In this document: positions 54,487 through 62,153 of the stretch, piece after piece
Position numbering within the stretch: position 1 is the first letter of the stretch
How the letters are laid out: every line of letters starts with the position of its first letter
Assembly (NCBI RefSeq): GCF_004354085.1
Contig: NZ_SMSE01000004.1
Location: forward strand, 124,001 to 188,000
Direction: 5' to 3'
DNA from: Seongchinamella unica
Lineage (GTDB): Bacteria; Pseudomonadota; Gammaproteobacteria; Pseudomonadales; Halieaceae
Length of the DNA: 64,000 nucleotides
The notes under the pieces: generated by a model
Seen by the model: only the letters and a program-made list of their open reading frames with translations
Told to the model about the DNA's origin: nothing
The model's database searches: none
Program-made: the position numbers and the translations under genes

Positions 54487-56465
54487 GCCCGATTGTTACC
54501 GACGTACTGGTCATCGGTGGCGGCCTTGCCGGACAGCGGGCCGCGATAGGCGCACGCCGCCGGGGCCTGGATGTCACCGTGCTGTCACTGGTACCGGCCA
54601 AGCGCTCCCACTCTGCTGCTGCCCAGGGAGGGATGCAGGCGAGCCTGGGCAACTGCCTCGGCGGTGCCGGCGACAACGAAGACCTGCATTTTGCCGACAC
54701 CGTGCGGGGTTCGGACTGGGGCGCGGACCAGGATGTGGTCAGGATGTTTGCCCACATGGCGCCCAAGGCCATCCGCGAACTGGCCGCCTGGGGCGTCCCC
54801 TGGTCCCGGGTACAGAAGGGCGAACACCAGATCACCGAGGACGGGCAGAAGAAAACCATCCGCGAGGCCGACGCCGCCCACGGTCTGATAACCAGTCGCA
54901 ATTTTGGCGGCACTGCCAAGTGGCGGGCCTGCTACGTCTCCGACGGGACCGGCCACGCCATGCTCTACACCATGAGCAATCAGGCCATAGCTGCGGGCAT
55001 TCCCGTGCATGAGCGCATGGAGGCCATCGCCCTGATCCATGACGGTGAACGCTGCTGTGGCGCCGTCGCCCGCAACCTGATGACCGGCGAACTGCAAACC
55101 TACCTGGCGCGGGCCACCTGTGTCGCCAGCGGCGGCTTCGGGCGTATTTACCGGGTATCGACCAATGCGGTGATCAACGAGGGCTTGGGTGCCGCCCTGG
55201 CGCTTGAAACGGGCCTGGCCAGACTGGGCAATATGGAAGCGGTGCAGTTCCACCCCACCGGGATATTCCCCTCGGGTATCCTCGTCACCGAAGGCTGCCG
55301 CGGTGACGGCGGACTGTTGCTGGACGGCAGCGGCCACCGGTTTATGCCCGACTACGAGCCGGAAAAGCGGGAGCTTGCCTCTCGCGACGTGGTCTCCCGG
55401 CGCATGGAAGAACACATCGCGGCGGGGCACGGCGCCAGCAGCCGCTTCGGTGAGCATCTCTGGCTCGACATACGCCTGCTGGGCAGGGACCACATCAACA
55501 GCAAGCTGCGCGAAGTCAGCGAGATCTGCCACTACTTTCTCGGCATTGACCCGGCAGAGGAACTCATTCCAGTGCGCCCGGCCCAGCACTATTCCATGGG
55601 CGGCATACGCACCGACCGCACCGGCCAGTGCCCCAGCCTCAGCGGTTTGTTCGCCGTGGGCGAAGCCGCCTGCTGGGATATGCACGGATTCAACCGACTG
55701 GGCGGCAACTCCGTCGCCGAAACAGTGGTAGCGGGAATGATTGTCGGCGAAACCATTGCCGATTACTGCGAGTCGGACCAGGGAGAACTCACCCTGTCGA
55801 CCGCCCTGGCAGCGGATTTCCAGGCCCGGGAGGCTGCCAGGCTGCGCAGTATCGCGACCAACCCGGGGGCGGAAAAAGCCGTCGAGCTGACCCGCCAGAT
55901 GCAGCAGATCATGACCGACAAGGTGGGGATCTTCCGCAGCGCCGAGCGCCTCGAGGAAGCAGTTGCGGGATTGCTGGCACTGCAGTCGCGGGCGAGCAGG
56001 ATCGGTTTGTCCAGCGCCCGAAAAGGACCCAACCCGGAACTGGTCGCAGCCTACCGCCTCCCTCGGATGCTCAAACTCGCGCTGTGCGTCGCCTGCGGCG
56101 CACTGCAGCGAACCGAAAGCCGAGGCGCCCATTACCGGGCAGACTATCCGCAACGCAATGATCAACAATGGCTGCAGCGCACCTTGACGTCCTGGCCGGA
56201 GCAGGACCAGGAACAACCGACCATCGACTATGAGCCGCTGGATATCATGAGCATGGAATTACCCCCCGGATGGCGCGGCTACGGCGCCCGGGATTTTATC
56301 GCCCATCCGGACAGCGAGGCCCGTCAGGCGCAGATCGACGCCTTACTCGCCCAGGCAGGACCGCTGGATGCGCGTCAGCGCCAGGCCCTGCTCATGCCTT
56401 TCGAGCACTTTTTGCCCGGCATTTACCGTGGCCGCAACCAGCGCCTGGGTGATACCGATGGATAA
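54483..56465 (+). CDS. frdA: Quinol:fumarate reductase flavoprotein subunit
   Basis: 660 residues. The covalent FAD-binding motif RSHSAAAQGGMQASLGN, GGFGRIYRVSTNAV, MEAVQFHPTGIFPSGIL, RGDGG and CWDMHGFNRLGGNSVAE follow the Wolinella-type FrdA closely, including LASRDVVSRRM (active-site Arg). It reduces fumarate or oxidises succinate. Overlaps frdC and frdB (8 bp). The order frdC-frdA-frdB is the epsilonproteobacterial arrangement. Confidence 0.95.
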   Translation: MSPIVTDVLVIGGGLAGQRAAIGARRRGLDVTVLSLVPAKRSHSAAAQGGMQASLGNCLGGAGDNEDLHFADTVRGSDWGADQDVVRMFAHMAPKAIRELAAWGVPWSRVQKGEHQITEDGQKKTIREADAAHGLITSRNFGGTAKWRACYVSDGTGHAMLYTMSNQAIAAGIPVHERMEAIALIHDGERCCGAVARNLMTGELQTYLARATCVASGGFGRIYRVSTNAVINEGLGAALALETGLARLGNMEAVQFHPTGIFPSGILVTEGCRGDGGLLLDGSGHRFMPDYEPEKRELASRDVVSRRMEEHIAAGHGASSRFGEHLWLDIRLLGRDHINSKLREVSEICHYFLGIDPAEELIPVRPAQHYSMGGIRTDRTGQCPSLSGLFAVGEAACWDMHGFNRLGGNSVAETVVAGMIVGETIADYCESDQGELTLSTALAADFQAREAARLRSIATNPGAEKAVELTRQMQQIMTDKVGIFRSAERLEEAVAGLLALQSRASRIGLSSARKGPNPELVAAYRLPRMLKLALCVACGALQRTESRGAHYRADYPQRNDQQWLQRTLTSWPEQDQEQPTIDYEPLDIMSMELPPGWRGYGARDFIAHPDSEARQAQIDALLAQAGPLDARQRQALLMPFEHFLPGIYRGRNQRLGDTDG

Positions 56466-57198
56466 CATCCCGGTACGCCAGCACCGCACATTGACCATTA
56501 ATATCCTCCGGCACAATCCCGCCGACGGGGACAGCCAGCCCCGGCTGCAGGCCTTTGAAGTCGACGAAACCGACGCCATGACCCTGTTCATTGCCCTCAA
56601 TGTGATCCGCGAGGAACAGGACCCGACCCTGACCTTCGACTTTGTCTGCCGGGCGGGCATCTGCGGCAGTTGCGGCATGATTATCAATGGTCGCCCGGGC
56701 CTGGCCTGTCGCACCCTGACCCGCGACCTGCCGGATGAATTCACCCTGTTGCCCCTGCCCGGGTTTGAGTTGATTGCCGACCTGTCGGTTAATACCGGCA
56801 AGTGGATGCGGGGTATGGCGGAGCGACTGGAAACCTGGGTTCACGCCAGCGACCTGGCCGGGGTCGACCTGGACCAGATGGAGCAGCCCATGGACCCGCA
56901 TCTGGCGGAGCAGATCTACGAACTGGAACGCTGTATCGAGTGCGGTTGCTGCATTGCCGCCTGTGGCACTGCGCAGATGCGCGATGACTTTGTCGGGGCC
57001 GTGGGCCTCAACCAGGTCACCCGTTTCCGTCTCGACCCCCGGGATCAACGCGATGACAGTGACTTCTACCAGCTGGTGGGTGACGATTCCGGCGTATTCG
57101 GCTGTATGACCCTGCTGGGCTGTGAGGACATGTGCCCCAAGGACCTGCCCCTGGCAACACAAATCGCCTTCCTGCGTCGAAGAATGGTCGCCGTCTGA
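56458..57198 (+). CDS. frdB: Quinol:fumarate reductase iron-sulfur subunit
   Basis: 246 residues. The 2Fe-2S cluster ligands C64, C69, C72, C84 are in CRAGICGSCGMIINGRPGLAC; the 4Fe-4S ligands C159, C162, C165 plus C226; and the 3Fe-4S ligands C169, C216, C222 (CMTLLGCEDMCP). These all agree with dihaem-type FrdB. ATG 56458 overlaps the frdA stop by eight bases. Transfers electrons between FrdA and the haem subunit. Confidence 0.95.
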   Translation: MDNIPVRQHRTLTINILRHNPADGDSQPRLQAFEVDETDAMTLFIALNVIREEQDPTLTFDFVCRAGICGSCGMIINGRPGLACRTLTRDLPDEFTLLPLPGFELIADLSVNTGKWMRGMAERLETWVHASDLAGVDLDQMEQPMDPHLAEQIYELERCIECGCCIAACGTAQMRDDFVGAVGLNQVTRFRLDPRDQRDDSDFYQLVGDDSGVFGCMTLLGCEDMCPKDLPLATQIAFLRRRMVAV

Positions 57199-57241
57199 AC
57201 ATTCGCGCGACAAGCGGGACGCCGCGGCCCGGAGTTCGCCG

Positions 57242-59047
57242 ATGCGACATCTGAGCCAGCACACCGACACCGAAACGGGCATCAACTGGCGTATCATAAA
57301 ACACCTGATCCCCTACCTGCTGGAGTCCCGCTACCGGGTCCTGCTGGCCCTCGCCTGCCTGGTGCTGGCCAAGGGGGCGATCATATTCATACCCTTCCTG
57401 CTCAAGCACCTGGTGGATTCGCTGGAGGGTGTGGAACCCGGCAGCCTGGCACCCGGACTGCTGCTGGGCATGGTACTGGCGTATGGTGGTGCCCGCTTTG
57501 CCAACGTTTTCTTTGGCGAGTTGCGCGATACCATTTTCGGCCGCGTCACCGAGCGCGCCATGCGCCGCATCGGATTGCAGGTATTTCGTCACGTGCACGC
57601 GCTGGACCTGGAATACCATCTCGGCAGGCGCACCGGGGGACTGGCCCGGGACATTGAGCGCGGAACATCGGGGATCAGCTTCCTGATGCGCTTTTTTGTT
57701 TTCAACATTGCCCCCACCCTGCTGGAAATCAGCATGGTCGTCGGCATCCTGCTGTTCAACTACGGACCGGGGTTCGCCCTCATTACCTTGGCGGCAGTCG
57801 TCCTGTACGGCTTCTTTTCCCTGTATGCCACCGAATGGCGCACCCGCTTCGTACGGGAAATGAATGAGGCGGATTCCGCCAGTAACACCAGGGCGGTAGA
57901 CAGCCTGTTGAACTTCGAAACCGTGAAGTACTTCGGCAACGAGGAGTTTGAGGCCCAGCGCTACGACCGGGAACTGGCGCGCTGGGAACTGGCACGACGC
58001 AAGAATCGCCTGTCACTGTTTGGACTCAACGGGGGCCAGGCGCTAATCATCGCAGTATCACAGACGGCGATGATAGGCCTGGCGGCAAACCAGGTTTACC
58101 AGGGAGAACTGTCACTGGGCGATTTCATTCTCATCAACCAGTTCATGATACAGCTGTTCCTGCCGCTGGGCTTTCTGGGCTTCGTGTTCCGGGAGATCAA
58201 AGGGTCCATGGCCAATATCGAGAAGATGTTCGAGTTGATGGCGGTTGAGGCGCAAGTCATCGACCGCGCCGACGCTACCGACCTGCTACTGACCCGGGGC
58301 GCCATTGAATTCCACCACGTTGATTTCGCTTACAAGCCGGAACGCCCCATCCTGCGAGACGTAAACCTGCGAGTCGATCCCGGTGAAAAAGTTGCCGTGG
58401 TGGGGCCCAGCGGCTCGGGCAAATCAACCCTGGTTAAACTGCTGTTCCGGTTCTATGACCCGGATGCCGGATATATCAGTATTGACGGCCAGGACATCGC
58501 CTCGGTCACCCAGGCCAGCCTGCGCCAGGCCATCGGCATCGTTCCCCAGGACACGGTACTGTTCAATGACACCCTGCTCGCCAATGTGCGCTACGGCAAC
58601 CCCGAAGCCAGTGAGGCACAGGTGGCAGAGGCGATCCGCCTGGCGCACCTGGACGACTTTATCGCCTCCCTGCCGCAAGGCGACCAGACCCTGGTGGGAG
58701 AGCGTGGACTGAAACTTTCAGGCGGGGAAAAACAACGGGTCTCCATCGCCCGTACCATTCTCAAGCGCCCGCCGATCATGGTCTTTGACGAGGCAACGTC
58801 GTCCCTGGACAGTCACTCGGAGCAGGCGATTGTCAGCGCCCTGCGGGAAATCGCCGAGGGTCATACCTCTCTGGTTATCGCACATCGACTGTCAACGATA
58901 GTCGACGCCGATCGCATTGTCGTCCTCGACAGGGGGCGCATCTGTGAGAGCGGCACCCACGCGGAGCTGCTGCGGGCCAACGGTGCCTATGCCGCCCTGT
59001 GGTGGGCGCAACAAAAGCAAAAACAACCTCTTGTATCCTCATCCTGA
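57242..59047 (+). CDS. ABC exporter, Atm1/HMT-like
   Basis: 601 residues. An N-terminal six-helix transmembrane domain (HLIPYLLESRYRVLLALACL, then segments near 60-80, 140-175, 255-300) is followed by a nucleotide-binding domain with Walker A GPSGSGKST (388-396), signature LSGGEKQR and Walker B IMVFDEATSSLD, and a final IAHRLST. TMD sequence LDLEYHLGRRTGGLARDIERG matches the mitochondrial Atm1/bacterial HMT group that exports glutathione-linked sulfur or metal conjugates. It starts 44 bases after frdB. Confidence 0.9.
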   Translation: MRHLSQHTDTETGINWRIIKHLIPYLLESRYRVLLALACLVLAKGAIIFIPFLLKHLVDSLEGVEPGSLAPGLLLGMVLAYGGARFANVFFGELRDTIFGRVTERAMRRIGLQVFRHVHALDLEYHLGRRTGGLARDIERGTSGISFLMRFFVFNIAPTLLEISMVVGILLFNYGPGFALITLAAVVLYGFFSLYATEWRTRFVREMNEADSASNTRAVDSLLNFETVKYFGNEEFEAQRYDRELARWELARRKNRLSLFGLNGGQALIIAVSQTAMIGLAANQVYQGELSLGDFILINQFMIQLFLPLGFLGFVFREIKGSMANIEKMFELMAVEAQVIDRADATDLLLTRGAIEFHHVDFAYKPERPILRDVNLRVDPGEKVAVVGPSGSGKSTLVKLLFRFYDPDAGYISIDGQDIASVTQASLRQAIGIVPQDTVLFNDTLLANVRYGNPEASEAQVAEAIRLAHLDDFIASLPQGDQTLVGERGLKLSGGEKQRVSIARTILKRPPIMVFDEATSSLDSHSEQAIVSALREIAEGHTSLVIAHRLSTIVDADRIVVLDRGRICESGTHAELLRANGAYAALWWAQQKQKQPLVSSS

Positions 59048-59095
59048 GACGAATTGCCGTCCGGCTGCGACGAGTGACAGGGGACTGCAGGCGTC

Positions 59096-59107
59096 TATAC
59101 GTATAAT
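59096..59107 (+). promoter_or_regulatory. Possible overlapping -10 elements close to the LytS-like start
   Basis: TATACG (59096-59101), preceded after 16 bases by GTGACA (59074-59079), and TATAAT (59102-59107). From TATAAT, transcription would begin at or near the ATG at 59114, which would make a leaderless message; from the other element a short leader would result. Tentative. Confidence 0.35.
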
Positions 59108-59113
59108 GAGCTG

Positions 59114-60205
59114 ATGAATATGCAGGACTTACTCAAAGACAAGCGCTACCTGTTCTGGCTGCTACAGTTCGCCGGCTGGAGCGGCTGGGCCATGTCCTTT
59201 TACCTGGGCGTCCTCGTCTGGGGCAAGCCTCCGGAAAACTATATTTTCTATCTTCCCTTCATCGCCACTATAGGCATGCTCATTACCCTGGTACTGCGCG
59301 CACTGTACCGCCACATGTGGGAGATGGAACTGACCCGGCGAATTATTGCCATCGTCGCCGGTTCCTACGCAGCCGGACTGGTGTGGATGGCGATTCGCGG
59401 CACGGTCTTTTACAACATGTTTCCAGAAGAACGAAAAGTCACCGAAAAACACGGAATGGAGTTTCTGTCCTACTTCGATGGCGCTGTTTCCGCGTTCTGG
59501 GTAATGCTGGTGTGGAGTGCGCTTTATTTCGGCATCAAGAACTACATGGCGGCGCAGGAGGAACGTGAACGGGGACTCAAGGCCTTGTCCATGGCCCACG
59601 AGACCAAGCTCAAAATGCTGCGCTACCAGCTCAATCCCCATTTCCTGTTCAATACCCTCAATGCCATTTCCACCCTCATTCTGGACAGGAACAACGAACT
59701 GGCCAATGTCATGGTGACAAGGCTCAGCCGGTTCCTGCGCTATACCCTGGACAATGATCCCATGCTCAAGGTCTCTGTAGCCGAGGAAGTGGAAGCCCTC
59801 AGGCTTTACCTGGATATCGAAAAAGTACGCTTTGACGAGCGCCTGCAGCTGCAATTCCAGGTTGAGGAAGACGCCAGCGAGGCGCTGATGCCCAGCCTGC
59901 TGCTGCAACCGCTGGTAGAAAACTCCATCAAGTACGCCATTGCCCAAGCCATCAACGGCGGTTCCATCACCGTCACCGCTTGGGTCGACGGTGACCGCCT
60001 CTGCCTGCAGGTGGCAGATGATGGTCCCGGCCTGGACCTGGGCGGCAAGGGCAATGGCTCCGGCGGCGTTGGACTTTCCAACTGCCGCGAGCGACTCAAG
60101 GAAATTTACGGCGAACGTCAATCGTTTGAATTAAGCACCACAGATCCCCACGGACTGACTATAACTATATGTATACCTCTGGAATTCGGCAGCCGAGCCT
60201 CATGA
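59114..60205 (+). CDS. LytS-type sensor histidine kinase (His_kinase family)
   Basis: 363 residues. Four predicted membrane helices occupy about residues 15-150. The His kinase domain begins YQLNPHFLFNTLNAIS (phospho-acceptor His176) and ends with LLLQPLVENSIKYAI and VADDGPGLDLGGKGNGSGGVGLSN, where the N- and G-boxes reside. It overlaps the response regulator gene (ATGA), so both form a two-component pair. Alternative ATG two codons downstream. The sensed signal is not evident. Confidence 0.9.
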   Translation: MNMQDLLKDKRYLFWLLQFAGWSGWAMSFYLGVLVWGKPPENYIFYLPFIATIGMLITLVLRALYRHMWEMELTRRIIAIVAGSYAAGLVWMAIRGTVFYNMFPEERKVTEKHGMEFLSYFDGAVSAFWVMLVWSALYFGIKNYMAAQEERERGLKALSMAHETKLKMLRYQLNPHFLFNTLNAISTLILDRNNELANVMVTRLSRFLRYTLDNDPMLKVSVAEEVEALRLYLDIEKVRFDERLQLQFQVEEDASEALMPSLLLQPLVENSIKYAIAQAINGGSITVTAWVDGDRLCLQVADDGPGLDLGGKGNGSGGVGLSNCRERLKEIYGERQSFELSTTDPHGLTITICIPLEFGSRAS

Positions 60206-61011
60206 ACAGCCTGAAAACCATCATCGTCGACGACGAGTCACTGGCCCGCCGGGGCCTGGCCCTGCGCCTGCAACAAATTCCCATGGTGGACGTCATCGCC
60301 GAGTGTGCCAACGGGCAACAGGCCCTGGAAGCGATTGCCGAACACTCGCCGGACCTGGTGTTCCTGGATATTCAAATGCCCGGCATCGATGGCTTTGAAG
60401 TTGTCCGCCAGTTACAGACTGACAATCTGCCCATGGTCATCTTTGTCACCGCGTTTGACCAGTACGCCGTCGATGCCTTCAAGGTGCATGCGGTAGATTA
60501 CGTGCTCAAGCCCATCGACGACGACCGCCTGCACGAGGCAATTGATCGTGCGGTGGCGCACCACAGCCATGAAGAGGCGGAACGCTCAAAGCAGCGCCTG
60601 ATGGACCTGATGATGGGCATGACCGGTGCCAGCGCCGCCTCCATTGAAGAGATGGTCCAGGGGGAAACCGAGGTCAGGCAGTGGCCGGAAAAACTGGTGG
60701 TGAAAGATGGCAGCGACATCCACCTCATCAAGGTGGCTGACATCCACTGGGTAGACGCTGCTGGCGACTATATGTGTATCCATGCCGGCGGCGAGACTCA
60801 CATCATGCGGATTACCATGAAGCAACTGGAAGCGATGCTGAACCCCGCCCGCTTCCTGCGCATCCACCGCTCGACCATTATCAACAGCGACTACATCAGC
60901 GGCGCCCACACGCTCGGGAATGGCGAGTATATGTTGTCACTGGAGGGGGGCGCCCAGCTCAAGGTGAGCCGGGGCTTTCGTGACAAGGTAAAGCAGTTGC
61001 TCGGTGCCTAA
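60202..61011 (+). CDS. LytTR response regulator
   Basis: 269 residues. Receiver domain with phospho-acceptor D56 (DLVFLDIQMPG) and acidic pocket VDDE at 9-12; conserved K in VLKPID. The C-terminal LytTR DNA-binding domain starts around residue 160: WPEKLVVKDGSDIHLIKVADIHWVDAAGDY and FLRIHRSTIINSDYI. It is paired with the sensor kinase upstream. Target promoter repeats were not identified in the window. Confidence 0.92.
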   Translation: MNSLKTIIVDDESLARRGLALRLQQIPMVDVIAECANGQQALEAIAEHSPDLVFLDIQMPGIDGFEVVRQLQTDNLPMVIFVTAFDQYAVDAFKVHAVDYVLKPIDDDRLHEAIDRAVAHHSHEEAERSKQRLMDLMMGMTGASAASIEEMVQGETEVRQWPEKLVVKDGSDIHLIKVADIHWVDAAGDYMCIHAGGETHIMRITMKQLEAMLNPARFLRIHRSTIINSDYISGAHTLGNGEYMLSLEGGAQLKVSRGFRDKVKQLLGA

Positions 61012-61014
61012 CAC

Positions 61015-62091
61015 TCAGCGCTGGCGCGGCGCGTGCTGGTGCAGCACCAGGCGGGTACCGGCCTTGCCCGATACATCAACCTTGCAATCGGACCAGCCCG
61101 TGGGAATCCGCCAGGGATCACTGGAGGGATAGCGCAGGGACCTCTCGCCATTGGCGCACACGAGGAAAACCGCACCCACCCGGCCACGCACATCTGACAC
61201 CGAGAACTCACTGCGGCTGAGGCCGGCCTTCCAGGACCCGGGTCCGTCGCGATAGAGGGGAACCAGCTCGCCATTGATCGCCACGTCATCCATCGCCGCA
61301 AGTTGCTGCTCTGCCTGGCTGTACAGAGCCGCGGCTTCGTCCACCACGGGAGAGCCGCGACCGAGGTTTTGCATCAGGTCCAGGGTGTTGCCGGCATCGG
61401 CCAGCATACGACCGTTCAACTGCAGGGTCAGGATTCGTTTGAGTATCTGCAGGTACTGTTGCGTCGATACATAGGTATTCTTGAAGTTGTTATTGAGCGC
61501 CAGGGACTGGAATTCGACCACCCGGGTCAGGTGTTGTAATTCAGCGGCCTCGTCGTCCCAACGACTGGCGAGGGAGGCGGCCAGTATCTGGAACTTGACC
61601 TCTTCCAGAGCGTTGCGACCGGGGAAGTTTTTCAGCTCTACCGCGATATCAAAGGCCGCGTCGTAATTTTCCTCGGCGTACAAATCCCACGCCTGCTGGT
61701 AGAGCTGGGCAAAGCGCGGTGTCATTTCACGGGGCAGGTCCAGGATCCAGGTATAGACCACCGGGTCGGCGGATACCTTGACCGGATTACCGCCCCGTCG
61801 GGCCGGGATGAAGCGCATGGCATTGACCTGCCGAAGAATCGCCTGCTCGACCTCGAGAACACCATTGGAACTCTGGATCTGGGCATTCACCACATTGCCG
61901 GTCTCGTCGATATCGTAGGTATAAACCAGCCAGGCATCACTCTGGAAACTGCTGTCCAGGCGAATGGTTGCCGAAGCAGGATCGAGGTTCTGCGGAGGTA
62001 CAAACTGAGCCCAGGCGTTACCGGCGCATACGGTGGCCAGCATCAGGCAAGCGAACCAACGCCTCACCCTGCTGGCAAAGCAAGCAAACAT
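61015..62091 (-). CDS. Secreted TonB C-terminal-domain protein with helical repeat region
   Basis: 358 residues with a signal peptide (about 1-28, cut near NAWAQ). A TonB C-terminal-like domain follows at about 35-118 (WLVYTYDIDETGNVVNAQIQSS ... AILRQVNAMRFIPARRGGNPV), then a TPR-like helical region (about 130-270) and a Cys-containing C-terminal part. Position of the TonB domain at the N-terminal end of the mature protein is unusual. It converges with the LytTR gene. No plug or ExbBD genes are nearby. Function unknown. Confidence 0.72.
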   Translation of the reverse strand: MFACFASRVRRWFACLMLATVCAGNAWAQFVPPQNLDPASATIRLDSSFQSDAWLVYTYDIDETGNVVNAQIQSSNGVLEVEQAILRQVNAMRFIPARRGGNPVKVSADPVVYTWILDLPREMTPRFAQLYQQAWDLYAEENYDAAFDIAVELKNFPGRNALEEVKFQILAASLASRWDDEAAELQHLTRVVEFQSLALNNNFKNTYVSTQQYLQILKRILTLQLNGRMLADAGNTLDLMQNLGRGSPVVDEAAALYSQAEQQLAAMDDVAINGELVPLYRDGPGSWKAGLSRSEFSVSDVRGRVGAVFLVCANGERSLRYPSSDPWRIPTGWSDCKVDVSGKAGTRLVLHQHAPRQR

Positions 62092-62153
62092 ATCAACTCC
62101 CGTTGTAAACGATTGAACTTCAGTTTAACAGACTGATCCCGCCCTTGTTGTCC

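Noticed and set aside
54585-56216. Long open frame of about 540 codons antisense to frdA
   Set aside because: High GC gives long shadow frames; no family resemblance, while the frdA strand is a well-known enzyme.
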